Below are positions 1-6,938 of a stretch of DNA of 19,155 nt, piece by piece. The translations under genes were made by a program, and so were the position numbers. The notes below the pieces were generated by a model. The model saw only the letters and a list, made by a program, of their open reading frames with translations, had not been told where the DNA came from and made no database searches. The stretch covers positions 1-19,155 of the forward strand of contig JAYTOY010000026.1 in the NCBI GenBank assembly GCA_043747555.1, written 5' to 3'. Positions within the stretch are counted from its first letter, which is position 1. Each line of letters opens with the position of its first letter. The stretch comes from JAYWDA01 sp043747555. Lineage in GTDB: Bacteria > Bdellovibrionota > Bdellovibrionia > Bdellovibrionales > Bdellovibrionaceae.

Positions 1-1
1 C

Positions 2-98
2 TACCCATGGCCCACTCCGTGTTAAAGTTTTAACAAGCACACCTTACACGATGTGTCCCGTTTTTCAAACTGTCTGCTTTATATACGGGGTCAGTAGG
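2..98 (-). repeat. 97-bp terminal inverted repeat, left copy
   Basis: This stretch is, by eye, a perfect reverse complement of 19059-19155. Identity stops at 98/99 (the next base is a here; the equivalent base at the other copy is c). It contains a small dyad, TGTTAAA-gt-TTTAACA (20-35). Read on the minus strand, pointing out of the window, it ends in GGAG, a 6-nt spacer, ATG and GGT at the very edge. That resembles the leader and first codons of a protein gene. I infer the start of a multicopy mobile gene, probably a transposase, that lies mostly outside the window; the gene itself is not visible. Confidence 0.9.
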
Positions 99-110
99 AA
101 AAGATATAGA

Positions 111-242
111 ATGAAAAACTTTCCTGAAATAATTCAGCAAATGGAAAAAGTTAAGTCAGAAGTCACTAATGAATGGTTAAAAACTGAAGAAGCAGCAGCT
201 CATCTGAAAGTTAGTGTAGGCACTCTTCGCATAAGAACCTAA
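111..242 (+). pseudogene. Truncated excisionase-like HTH protein
   Basis: The frame opens at ATG 111 behind an AGGAAAAG-like Shine-Dalgarno whose first bases are the last bases of the terminal repeat. It encodes 43 residues. The part from EWLKTEEAAAHLKVSVGTLR matches the first helices of MerR/excisionase-type helix-turn-helix proteins (HTH_17 style), which normally run a further 30 or so residues through a recognition helix and wing. Here a stop follows at 240-242. Shifted frames just beyond carry plausible pieces of the missing part (NLIAG, then GGEIL), so frameshift decay is more likely than a natural short protein. An upstream in-frame ATG at 51 would add 20 residues, 16 of them encoded by the repeat. 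The original role was probably DNA binding in a mobile element or small regulator. Confidence 0.5.
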
Positions 243-327
243 TTGCGGGATTACATTTTAATTTTCTTTGGTGGTGAAATTCTCACAAACGGTTACTGAA
301 CAACTAGCCTTAAAAGAATCAGTAGTA

Positions 328-349
328 AGTTGATTTTATGAAATCAACT
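328..349. terminator. Stem-loop just past the XRE antitoxin stop
   Basis: AGTTGATTT (328-336) and AAATCAACT (341-349) form a perfect 9-bp stem with a 4-nt loop, directly beyond the antitoxin stop codon at 351-353 on the minus strand. Pairing can extend outward with one bulged base. The stem is AT-rich and no clear U-tract follows, so a terminator role is only suggested by position. Confidence 0.35.
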
Positions 350-350
350 C

Positions 351-653
351 TTACGCCGACTCCAGCTTCACGTCGTAGTGGAAACCTTCTTTAACCAAAG
401 AGTCTCGCAGAGCGAGCTGAATCAATCCTATCTCAGGTAGTCCAAGTTTCTTGGCGATACGGGCGGCTCTTGTGGGGGATGGAATTCTTCGTCCCTTTTC
501 AAGGTCGTTTAGATTTTGTACGGATAAACCAACCTTCCTTGCAAAAGCAGTCTGGCTCATGTCTTCGCCTTCACGCCATGCTTTCAGCAAACTTCCGAAC
601 GTCAAAGTACCGTATTGTTTTTCAAGTTTCTCGAAGAAAGATTTAGTAGTCAT
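351..653 (-). CDS. XRE-family antitoxin (HTH)
   Basis: A 100-residue cytoplasmic DNA-binding protein. I start it at the ATG at 653, which has a strong GGAGG Shine-Dalgarno about 8 nt upstream; an earlier in-frame ATG at 677 lies inside the toxin frame. Residues about 20-80 form an XRE/Cro-type helix-turn-helix: a TFGSLLKAWR helix, then MSQTAFARKVGLSVQNLNDLE with the recognition helix, then RRIPSPTRAARIAKKLG. Its start overlaps the 3' end of a RelE/HigB-like toxin frame (643-780) by 11 bp, the usual layout of higBA-type loci with the toxin first. The antitoxin looks complete and the toxin does not. It probably represses the palindrome-bearing promoter at 789-817, as such antitoxins generally do. 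Confidence 0.8.
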   Translation of the reverse strand: MTTKSFFEKLEKQYGTLTFGSLLKAWREGEDMSQTAFARKVGLSVQNLNDLEKGRRIPSPTRAARIAKKLGLPEIGLIQLALRDSLVKEGFHYDVKLESA

Positions 654-780
654 GTTTATGTACCTCCAGCAATTCAATATGAACCCGGTCCTGAATCACC
701 TGATAGATCAGTCGATAAGCCTGATTCATTCGCACAGATCGAAAGCCCGACTGCGGGTGATTCTTGTGCGAACTTCCATG
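643..780 (-). pseudogene. RelE/HigB-like toxin, 3' fragment only
   Basis: The open frame of 45 codons ends with RSVRMNQAYRLIYQ and ELLEVHKHDY. This is the typical C-terminus of RelE/HigB-superfamily mRNA interferases, in which an R-S-h-R-h-N motif, an aromatic/Arg strand and a terminal H-x-Y are conserved. Family members are about 90-110 residues. Here a stop codon (781-783) lies immediately upstream in frame, and the promoter sits directly behind it, so the N-terminal half is missing. The ATG at 779 is in another frame and gives only 17 codons. I read it as a toxin inactivated by an internal deletion or rearrangement that left the promoter and the antitoxin in place. Confidence 0.65.
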
Positions 781-788
781 TTAAAAAC

Positions 789-817
789 ATAATACTTCAA
801 TTTGAAGTAAATTGCAA
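789..817 (-). promoter_or_regulatory. Toxin-antitoxin promoter with spacer palindrome
   Basis: On the minus strand there is a TTGCAA -35 (812-817), a 17-nt spacer and a TATTAT -10 (789-794). A perfect dyad, TACTTCA-att-TGAAGTA (793-809), fills most of the spacer and touches the -10. This is the arrangement expected of an autorepressed antitoxin operator. The predicted transcript start (about 782) is only a few bases before the first ATG (779), so the original toxin mRNA may have been near-leaderless. Confidence 0.55.
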
Positions 818-1081
818 ATTGTTATCGCCGGGGTGTTTTTGGAAATGCAGCAGGTCTGTGATTCGCTAACTAGGGAGCGCCAGCTTTTAATTGGTTTCTT
901 TGTCATTTTCAATTCTCCAATAAGGCTTAATATAGGGTAGCGTCGATGCATATAACGGCTTGGAAGCACAAAATTTATCAATGCAAGTGATTGGCCATTT
1001 TCTAAAGCTTCTTAATAAAGCTCAGCACTCATGACATCTTTTCTTATCCTTGTTTCGGAACTCATTTAGGTTAAGGAAGAC
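818..1081. other. Stretch without a supportable gene
   Basis: No frame here has codon structure or residues that I recognise. The minus-strand 66-codon frame at 781-981 runs through the toxin promoter and has no family features. The stretch lies between two decayed regulator loci and is probably remnant accessory DNA. Confidence 0.4.
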
Positions 1082-1229
1082 TCGGTTTTGACTCTTAGAA
1101 AACGAAGAAACATCACCCAAAGTGAGTTGGAAGGCTTAAGAACCATGCAAATTTAAATTCGTAAAACTGCATGATCCTGTTGCTTCACAAGGTAAACTAA
1201 TTAAACTCCTTGGTGTTAATAAGTTGTAA
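1082..1229 (+). pseudogene. Frameshifted XRE/HipB-like regulator remnant
   Basis: One frame gives LTLRKRRNITQSELEGL followed by RTMQI and a stop. From about 1160 a second frame continues with KLHDPVASQGKLIKLLGVNKL and a stop at 1227-1229. Joined, these follow the layout of small XRE/HipB-type regulators: an LRKxRxxTQxELA helix-turn-helix, a SxIxKxE-like recognition helix, and a short tail ending near LLxxLGV. At least one frameshift separates the halves and no clean start is visible. It is probably a third dead antitoxin-type regulator in this corner. It carries no toxin that I can recognise. Confidence 0.45.
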
Positions 1230-1303
1230 TTTTCGGCGGTTGGCGTCGAAGAACGACGCGTTCTAGGACAAAAGATAATGCTCTTAAATAACTTCGTAAA
1301 TAC

Positions 1304-2278
1304 ATGCCTCCTCTAAATCCCTTCCTGCTCTCCATCGGTTGGAGCGAATTTTTTCAATCAAGCTTTGAAACTTGTACGGCTGACCACAGCGCGACTGCGT
1401 TTGCTCCGGCCCGGGTCGTAAGCCAAGGGCGTGGTAATTACCGCGTGCTTATCGAACCTGAATTGACTCTTGAGGCTGTCGTGACCGGCAAGCTGCATAA
1501 AGTTGCTAAAGACGGAGCTGGATTTCCCGCGGTCGGTGACTGGGTCGCGATCACTTTAAGTAAGGGCAATCGAAAAGCAGAAATTCATCACGTGCTAGCG
1601 CGAAAAAGCCTTGTTCAGCGTCGGCGTGTTGGCAGTAAGCACCAGAATCAGATCATTGCTGCTAACGTTGATTTTTTTATAATTGTGAGTTCACTGAATG
1701 AAGATTTCGATCTTGAAAGACTTGGGCGTTACATCACTCTTGGACAGGAATCGGGTGTGACCCCTGTGCTGCTTTTGACGAAAGCGGACCTTTGCCTGGA
1801 TCCGCAAGCCTACGTCGCAAAAATTAAATCTCAATTTCCTGATGTTAAATCATTTACGATCTCTGATCGGGATTCGGCTTCATTCAATGCTCTGCAGTCT
1901 TTTTTTAATCCTGGAATGGCTTCTGTGTTAGTCGGATCCTCTGGTGTTGGAAAATCAACTCTTTGCAATTTTCTAATTGGAGTGGATGCGCAAAAAACCT
2001 CGGAAGTCAGCACTGATTCGCGGGGCAAGCACACGACGACCGCACGTTCATTGCTAGTAACCCGGTGGGGCGGATTAGTGATCGATACTCCAGGGATGCA
2101 AGAAGTGGCCGTCATTGGCGAAGTCCATGCCGAGGAGTTTCCCGACATCGAAGATCTGATCTTGAAATGCAAATTCACAAACTGCCGTCATCGCGCAGAT
2201 CCCGGCTGTGCCGTCGTGCGTGCGATGAAAGACGGATTGCTTGATCTTAAAAGATGGCAGACTTACCTAGCCCGATAG
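1304..2278 (+). CDS. rsgA: Ribosome small-subunit-dependent GTPase RsgA
   Basis: RsgA is a circularly permuted GTPase that checks late maturation of the 30S subunit. The 324 residues show the family order: an N-terminal OB-fold (about 30-105, including GDWV), then G4 first as TKADL (159-163), the P-loop GSSGVGKST (211-219), and G3 as DTPG (261-264). A C-terminal zinc knuckle follows, with Cys289, Cys294, His296 and Cys302 in C-x4-C-x-H-x5-C spacing. Length and motifs are complete. The ATG at 1304 gives a normal N-terminus (IGWSEFFQ just before the OB-fold), although no clear Shine-Dalgarno precedes it. It is monocistronic, converges on the DoxX gene, and is the only obvious housekeeping gene on the left side. 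Confidence 0.96.
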   Translation: MPPLNPFLLSIGWSEFFQSSFETCTADHSATAFAPARVVSQGRGNYRVLIEPELTLEAVVTGKLHKVAKDGAGFPAVGDWVAITLSKGNRKAEIHHVLARKSLVQRRRVGSKHQNQIIAANVDFFIIVSSLNEDFDLERLGRYITLGQESGVTPVLLLTKADLCLDPQAYVAKIKSQFPDVKSFTISDRDSASFNALQSFFNPGMASVLVGSSGVGKSTLCNFLIGVDAQKTSEVSTDSRGKHTTTARSLLVTRWGGLVIDTPGMQEVAVIGEVHAEEFPDIEDLILKCKFTNCRHRADPGCAVVRAMKDGLLDLKRWQTYLAR

Positions 2279-2292
2279 GTCTGATTGAGTAA

Positions 2293-2676
2293 TTAAACCT
2301 TCCGACTAAAAAGTTGTCGAACCGTAGAGCTGTACTCCGGGGAAAAAAACGAAAGATAAATCTCTAGAATCCCAAGCACAATAGCGAGAGGCAGACCCGA
2401 CGGCATCAAAAACGCATGAACCAGAAAAATATTAAGGACGATAGGGGCCAGCACCACAAGAGCCAGCGGGACCCAGCGCCCAAGTAAGAGAAGTAGGCCA
2501 CACGTGATCTCGGTGCCTTTCAGAAGGTAGAAGAAGTATTGGGTCGCCATCATTCCTTTGAAAAATTCGCTGATCGGTCCTTCCATCGGAGGCGGAGTTG
2601 TGAAAAAGAAAGCAATTCCTGAGCCTAGAAAAATTAAACCCATGATGATACGTGCGCCCAATGTTACTTTTTTCAT
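2293..2676 (-). CDS. DoxX-like integral membrane protein
   Basis: A 127-residue protein with about four hydrophobic segments (roughly residues 8-26, 45-65, 68-90 and 95-115) and the DoxX-family pattern: RIIMGLIFLGSGI in helix 1, a gap holding the FFKGMMATQYFFYLLKGTEI stretch, then GLLLLLGRWVPLAL. DoxX/DUF-type proteins are inner-membrane proteins of mostly unknown function; some are linked to thiol or oxidative stress. The start at 2676 has an AGGAGA Shine-Dalgarno, so I prefer it to the in-frame codon at 2712. It lies 62 bp downstream of the ABC permease on the same strand and could be co-transcribed, but having its own strong ribosome site suggests independent translation. Confidence 0.8.
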   Translation of the reverse strand: MKKVTLGARIIMGLIFLGSGIAFFFTTPPPMEGPISEFFKGMMATQYFFYLLKGTEITCGLLLLLGRWVPLALVVLAPIVLNIFLVHAFLMPSGLPLAIVLGILEIYLSFFSPEYSSTVRQLFSRKV

Positions 2677-2738
2677 TGAAAGTTCTCCTGTTGTTTTTAA
2701 AGGATGGCACAAGGATTTTAGTTAGTAAAGGCGACAGG

Positions 2739-3770
2739 TCACGCGTTCATCAGCCAACGCTTCTGCATCAACAAATACGAACAACACAATAGAACCGAGC
2801 CCAAGCCAAACAGATAGGCCATAGGAAAAATCAATCCACTTAAGTGAGCTCCCTCAAACAACAGATCATGAAGCGGAGAAAAAAATTGATAAGACGGTAC
2901 AAAGGGCGCAACGGTCGTCAACTTTTTTGAAAAGTCACCCAGGGCCGAGGGTAACAGAAGAGGTAAATAAAACATGAAACCCAATGTTCGGGCACTGGCC
3001 TGGTGACGACAAAGAAGGCCTAAGAAAACCCCAGCCGCGCTAAAGCAATAGCCTCCCAGTGCAATGAAAGCCAGGCACTCAAGCTGATTGTTTGGAACAG
3101 AGTGACCTAAAAGCGAAAGCAAAATAATCGAGGCTATGCTTAACAAGATTCCAAACAAGATTTTGCTGATCAGCCATTGGCTTTCTAATATGGGAGTTTG
3201 AAGCACAGCTAAAATTAATTTCTTTTCTTTTTCTTCGCCCACCTGAGCTGGAAGAATAATAAAACTGACCAGCAGAACTAGCATCAGGATCCAGGTTGTT
3301 AGATTCAGGCTTTGGAGGCCCCCTTCATGCAGCCCTGAAATTTGAGAGATCCAGCTGGGACGGGTGCTCTCTTGAGCTCTTTGTAGTGCAGAAAAAAGTT
3401 GTACGATAGAAAGTGTCTCGGCAGAGTCTTTGCGTAAAACAATCAAAGAGAGTTGGTTTGATCCGGGTTTTTCTTCGACTACAACCCCTTGAACGGTATG
3501 CTCTTTTAAAAGTATTCGTCCTTCGGCCTCGTCCTTGACGGCAATGACTTCGACGATCTTTTCGGCTTGGTTGAGGGATTGTGCGACTTGCGATGATTTG
3601 GCATCAGAGCTGACGAAGGCTATTTTGAATTTATCACCTTCGATTTTTGATCGATCAACCAAATAATCAGAGGTGAAAACAAACAGGGGGATAAATAAAG
3701 CTAAATAAATACTTTTGCTCTTAATCGCAAATGCAAAGTCATGGCAAAGGAGAATGAAAATATTTTTCAC
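2739..3770 (-). CDS. ABC-2 type transporter permease (NatB-like)
   Basis: A 343-residue membrane subunit of an ABC-2 exporter. An N-terminal hydrophobic segment (about 20-38) is followed by an extracytoplasmic domain of about 115 residues, then about five more membrane segments between residues 155 and 335. The cytoplasmic stretch VGEEKEKKLILAVLQTPI matches the conserved EEKE-x-x-x-x-x-L-L-x-TP motif that couples ABC-2 permeases to their ATPase. The start ATG at 3770 overlaps the ATPase stop by 4 bp (ATGA), so the two are translationally coupled. Topology with a large loop between helices 1 and 2 resembles NatB/YhaP-type exporters. Substrate is unknown. Confidence 0.85.
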   Translation of the reverse strand: MKNIFILLCHDFAFAIKSKSIYLALFIPLFVFTSDYLVDRSKIEGDKFKIAFVSSDAKSSQVAQSLNQAEKIVEVIAVKDEAEGRILLKEHTVQGVVVEEKPGSNQLSLIVLRKDSAETLSIVQLFSALQRAQESTRPSWISQISGLHEGGLQSLNLTTWILMLVLLVSFIILPAQVGEEKEKKLILAVLQTPILESQWLISKILFGILLSIASIILLSLLGHSVPNNQLECLAFIALGGYCFSAAGVFLGLLCRHQASARTLGFMFYLPLLLPSALGDFSKKLTTVAPFVPSYQFFSPLHDLLFEGAHLSGLIFPMAYLFGLGSVLLCCSYLLMQKRWLMNA

Positions 3771-4453
3771 AAGTGGGGTGCCGAGTTTTTATAAAAAGAG
3801 GTTTGAAAATAATCTGCCGGGGTGCCATCAAAGATCAAAACTCCCTTTTGAATAACAAGGATCCTGGTGGCTAGATCTTTAATTTCTTCGGGCCGATGAG
3901 TCGTAAAAAGGATGGTTTTCCCAGCTTTGTGCATTTGAATCATCATTCGGTAAACCTCGCTTGTCATATCAATATCAAGTCCCGAAGTTGGTTCATCAAA
4001 AAGCAAAAAGGGCGGATTCGCTATCAACGATCGTCCGATATTGACTCTTTGTCTTAAGCCTTTTGAAAGTGTTCTTACTTTGGTTTTTTTAAACGAAATC
4101 AGATTAAATTCCGTTAGAATCTCGTCGACGCGAGAAAGGGGTGATCCAAAAAGCCGTGCAAAGAAATTAAGATTGTATTCGACTGAAAAAAAATCGAAAA
4201 GGTTTGGCACTTCCGGGACAAAGCCGATCGTTTTAACGACGGCTTGCCGGTTTTTAAGATTTAGCCCGTTGACTAAGATCTCGCCGCTGTCTGGCTGAAT
4301 CCAGTTCGAAAGAATTTTCAATAAAGTCGATTTTCCGGCCCCATTATGTCCAACGATGGCAACAAGCTCGCCGACCTTGACGTCAAAACTGCAGGGAAAA
4401 AGCCCTCTATTCGGCCCGTAAACCTTACTAAGTCCTCGAACCGTTAGCTGCAT
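3767..4453 (-). CDS. ABC transporter ATPase (ABC-2/NatA-like)
   Basis: A 228-residue nucleotide-binding subunit with all motifs: Walker A GHNGAGKST (near residue 35), Q-loop region at IGFVPEVPNLFDFF, signature LSKGLRQRVNIGRSL, Walker B FLLFDEPTSGLD and switch His in TTHRPEE. The signature's second residue is S-K rather than S-G, a common variant in this subfamily. It pairs with the permease that overlaps its stop by 4 bp. Upstream, an 18-codon micro-ORF ends 15 nt before this ATG. The gene's own Shine-Dalgarno is weak, so its translation may depend on the micro-ORF. Confidence 0.93.
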   Translation of the reverse strand: MQLTVRGLSKVYGPNRGLFPCSFDVKVGELVAIVGHNGAGKSTLLKILSNWIQPDSGEILVNGLNLKNRQAVVKTIGFVPEVPNLFDFFSVEYNLNFFARLFGSPLSRVDEILTEFNLISFKKTKVRTLSKGLRQRVNIGRSLIANPPFLLFDEPTSGLDIDMTSEVYRMMIQMHKAGKTILFTTHRPEEIKDLATRILVIQKGVLIFDGTPADYFQTSFYKNSAPHL

Positions 4454-4468
4454 TAAACTTTAATGCCC

Positions 4469-4525
4469 TTATATAACTTTTACGATAACGATGACTAAAA
4501 GAACGATAAGCAAAATTTCGATCAT
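4469..4525 (-). CDS. 18-residue hydrophobic micro-ORF upstream of ABC genes
   Basis: The ATG at 4525 has a strong Shine-Dalgarno, GGAGGGA, about 6 nt upstream and encodes MIEILLIVLLVIVIVKVI before a TAA. The peptide is one uninterrupted hydrophobic helix with an acidic residue near the N-terminus and a Lys near the C-terminus, enough to span a membrane. It ends 15 nt before the ATPase start and lies just downstream of a credible promoter. Either it is a tiny membrane protein working with the exporter, or its translation controls the operon. No family is recognised; support is the ribosome site, composition and position. Confidence 0.5.
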   Translation of the reverse strand: MIEILLIVLLVIVIVKVI

Positions 4526-4550
4526 AAGATCTCCCTCCGAGATAGATTTT

Positions 4551-4580
4551 TATTTACGTTGTACTTTGGAAAAGTACAAC
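4551..4580 (-). promoter_or_regulatory. ABC operon promoter overlapped by a palindrome
   Basis: On the minus strand a TTGTAC -35 (4574-4579), a 17-nt spacer and a TAAATA -10 (4551-4556) precede the micro-ORF and ABC genes. A perfect palindrome, GTTGTACTTT-gga-AAAGTACAAC (4558-4580), covers the -35 and nearly all of the spacer, as expected for a repressor operator. It has no U-tract, so I do not call it a terminator. The shape recalls operators of YtrA-type GntR repressors, which often control small ABC exporters; no such regulator is in the window. Confidence 0.55.
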
Positions 4581-4641
4581 TACGCATTGCGGTGACAAAG
4601 GAATGGGTGGGGTTTAAAGTGATATTTTGGTAATACAAAAT

Positions 4642-5331
4642 TTAAATCTTCCCCTCAGCCTTAAGCGGATTTCCGCGCGACCACTCATGTGACTTAATAA
4701 CTTGTTTCTCAGCCACAACATCCCCGCTCAGAGTGTTACCCATGCCAATCCAGGCAAAGTCCCCAATGCGAGTTCGCGGACCAATGTAAGTGTTTCTTCC
4801 GACAAAAACATTTTTGCCGATTTTAACTGCGGCCACCAGAATTTTATCGCCTCTGATCAAGTGGCCTGACAGATTCACGTCTTCCGAAAGAATCACACCT
4901 TCGGAAATCGTAATCATGGCGGCATCATGAATGGTCAATTTATAAGACGAGCTCATGTTGTAGGGAACCTTCACGCCAAGAGCACTCCAGTATAACCACC
5001 GCGCGGCGGCCGTGGTGTGTAAAAGATATTGAATGCCCATACAGCGCGCCGACCTTGTCAGCATCGAGTGGCAGTACCACGCCAAGAAATCTTTATTAAA
5101 GCCTGTAGCATAAACACCTGGCTTTAATTTCGGAAGCAAAATCCTGATCGCAAAAATAGTGGCAACAAAGCTAAGTTGTAAAAGAAATGGAAAAACCAAA
5201 ACTTTAAAACCCATTTCATTTATTTTTTCCAAACAAAAAAATGTGATAAACAGCGAAATAACGATCGGACTGTAACAAAGTAATATCGTCGCTATGTCTA
5301 CAAAAAATGTTCTTTTTTTACTTAATTGCAT
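4642..5331 (-). CDS. Membrane-anchored hexapeptide-repeat (LbH) protein 1
   Basis: A 229-residue protein. The N-terminus has two strong hydrophobic segments (about 10-35 and 42-66), followed by LLPKLKPGVY, a middle region, and then a left-handed beta-helix from about residue 130 with I/V-G-x4 hexapeptides (IGKNVFVGRNTYIGPRTRIG). Such folds are typical of acyl/acetyltransferases; a candidate catalytic His sits in SGHLI. The L-R/K-PGVY motif plus TM segments and LbH domain recall the C-terminal region of Pls-type synthetases (TIGR02353 type), which act on carrier-bound substrates at the membrane. It is clearly related to the protein at 6939-7646 and diverges from the carboxyltransferase gene. 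No good Shine-Dalgarno is seen. Confidence 0.75.
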   Translation of the reverse strand: MQLSKKRTFFVDIATILLCYSPIVISLFITFFCLEKINEMGFKVLVFPFLLQLSFVATIFAIRILLPKLKPGVYATGFNKDFLAWYCHSMLTRSARCMGIQYLLHTTAAARWLYWSALGVKVPYNMSSSYKLTIHDAAMITISEGVILSEDVNLSGHLIRGDKILVAAVKIGKNVFVGRNTYIGPRTRIGDFAWIGMGNTLSGDVVAEKQVIKSHEWSRGNPLKAEGKI

Positions 5332-5496
5332 ATGAATTTCTAGCGTAATTGCTCTAGGTCCGGAAGTAAATTAAATCCTTTCAGTTTTCCTTTAAAAATG
5401 AACTAATAGCCATTGGGCATAAAATTAAAATTTCGACTTAATGACACCACTTTTTCGGGAGTGCATTTTGCAAAGATGTTTGGTTGGGGAGGGCCT

Positions 5497-6933
5497 ATGT
5501 ATAGTTATAAACAAGCCACATTAACTGAAATTAAATTCATTTCAGGGTTATCCGACTTATTAACAGAAGATCATGTCGATTTGTTTCATGAGGCTGACGA
5601 CGAAGTCAGCCGTATTTCCTTTGATGGGATTGTGACCTTAGTTGGGTTTATCGAAAATCAAAAAATTGGTGTCATTCTGACCGACTTCAGAGTCGGGGGC
5701 GGAAGCTTTTCTAAAAAGAACTCTCGACGGGTCAGCCAATTTATTAAAGAACTAGATCAGTCGAAAATCCCATTGGTATTTATTATGAATTCCTTGGGAG
5801 TCAGATTTATGGAGGGCCGAACAGTTTTCGACGATGCCTTCCAAATTATTGCCGATCTTTGCCAATTCAGAAAAAACAATCCCCTGATTACAATTTCGTT
5901 AGGAAAAACATTAGGTATCAGTGCTTTGTTTTTCTCTCAAGGGCACTATCGAATGGCCTTAGAAGACGAAACGCAGCTTAATTTAACTGGGCCTGAGGTT
6001 CACAAAAAGTTTTTTGGAAATGCCAATGAAGTGTTTTCGCAATTCACCATGGCCGAACATCAGTTTGAAGTGAATTCATTAATCCATGAGATTCTGCCTT
6101 GCCAAATAAGTATTTATAAAACCGTCCGAGATTTAGTTTCATTTTTATTTGTGAAAAATTCTAAAGTCACCCGATTGGCTTCAAGAAATTTTAATTCCGA
6201 ACTAGAGCAGGGCGGCCTTTGCATCCGCACTATGAGCGATGAAAAATTAAAAGAGTTAGAGTCCCAATTAGGCGGGTCAATCATCGAACTTTTTCCACAA
6301 AGGTCACCCATTGTTAGAATTTACGCAGGAAAAATTCACGGCCAAGTTATCGGTTATTTTGTAAATCCTCCGGGTCATCCAAATAATATGCTAACAGCCA
6401 ATGCGATTGATAAATGCATTGCGGCCTTAGAGCTATTTAAGGCTTTAAAAATTCCAGTCATTAGCATTTTAGATTGTCCCGGCGGTGATCCCAGAAAAGC
6501 TGAAAGTGACAAAGACGGCATCATGAAAATGATCAAACTGACCCACGACATGATCGACTATCCCTATCCTAAAATGGGAATTATTATGGGTCGTTGTTTT
6601 GGTGGATCTGCAATGTTCACTTTTCCGAAAATCTATGGTGGACAGAAAAACCTTGCAGTTCGAGGCGCGCAGATGGGAATCATGCACCGAGATATCATCG
6701 AAGAACTCTTGTCAGGAGCGCCTCGGCTGAAAGCGGCTTGGACAGAGGTTGCAGATACTGAAGTTCCAACTTTGGAAGATTTGTTAAAGTGTGGAACCAT
6801 CGACAAAGTGATCGAGAAATCTGAAATTCATTCCGAAATTATTTTGTTTTTGACTCAAAATGAAATCAAAATATCGGATCATTCTTTCCCCAAAAAACCC
6901 CGTTTTAGATTTTACGACGCTGTGGGAAAATAA
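5497..6933 (+). CDS. Acyl-CoA carboxyltransferase (PccB/AccD-type beta subunit)
   Basis: A crotonase-fold carboxyltransferase with both domains of the biotin-dependent acyl-CoA carboxylase beta chain. The N-domain includes FDGIVTLVGFIENQKIGVIL, DFRVGGGSFSKKN and PLVFIMNSLGVRFMEG; the C-domain includes GKIHGQVIGYFVNPPGH, PVISILDCPGGDP and GRCFGGSAMF. It would move CO2 to or from an acyl-CoA, giving a malonyl-type extender. I choose ATG 5497 (478 residues) because GGGGAGGG lies 3 nt upstream; the frame is open back to a TTG at 5413 and an ATG at 5476. No biotin carboxylase or biotin carrier gene is in the window. Several usual Gly-rich positions differ (NSLGVR where PccB has DSGGAR; CPGGDP for VPGFLPG), so a divergent substrate, or decarboxylase rather than carboxylase use, is possible. 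Confidence 0.8.
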   Translation: MYSYKQATLTEIKFISGLSDLLTEDHVDLFHEADDEVSRISFDGIVTLVGFIENQKIGVILTDFRVGGGSFSKKNSRRVSQFIKELDQSKIPLVFIMNSLGVRFMEGRTVFDDAFQIIADLCQFRKNNPLITISLGKTLGISALFFSQGHYRMALEDETQLNLTGPEVHKKFFGNANEVFSQFTMAEHQFEVNSLIHEILPCQISIYKTVRDLVSFLFVKNSKVTRLASRNFNSELEQGGLCIRTMSDEKLKELESQLGGSIIELFPQRSPIVRIYAGKIHGQVIGYFVNPPGHPNNMLTANAIDKCIAALELFKALKIPVISILDCPGGDPRKAESDKDGIMKMIKLTHDMIDYPYPKMGIIMGRCFGGSAMFTFPKIYGGQKNLAVRGAQMGIMHRDIIEELLSGAPRLKAAWTEVADTEVPTLEDLLKCGTIDKVIEKSEIHSEIILFLTQNEIKISDHSFPKKPRFRFYDAVGK

Positions 6934-6938
6934 GATTA

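Noticed and set aside
451..869. Plus-strand open frames opposite the first toxin-antitoxin locus
   Set aside because: They mirror the antitoxin and toxin reading, have no recognisable domains, and the minus-strand genes have clear family motifs and ribosome sites.
2259..2290. Small hairpin between rsgA and DoxX as a bidirectional terminator
   Set aside because: The ACCTA/TAGGT stem is 5 bp with no T-tract on either side and partly overlaps the rsgA stop.
2432..2710. 92-codon minus-strand frame inside the DoxX gene
   Set aside because: It lies in a shifted frame of the DoxX gene, which has the hydrophobic pattern and Shine-Dalgarno; the alternative product has no coherent features.
4625..4645. 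AT-rich hairpin (ATTTTG/CAAAAT) after LbH protein 1 as a terminator
   Set aside because: Only 6 bp, no GC core and no U-tract; chance is likely in AT-rich DNA.
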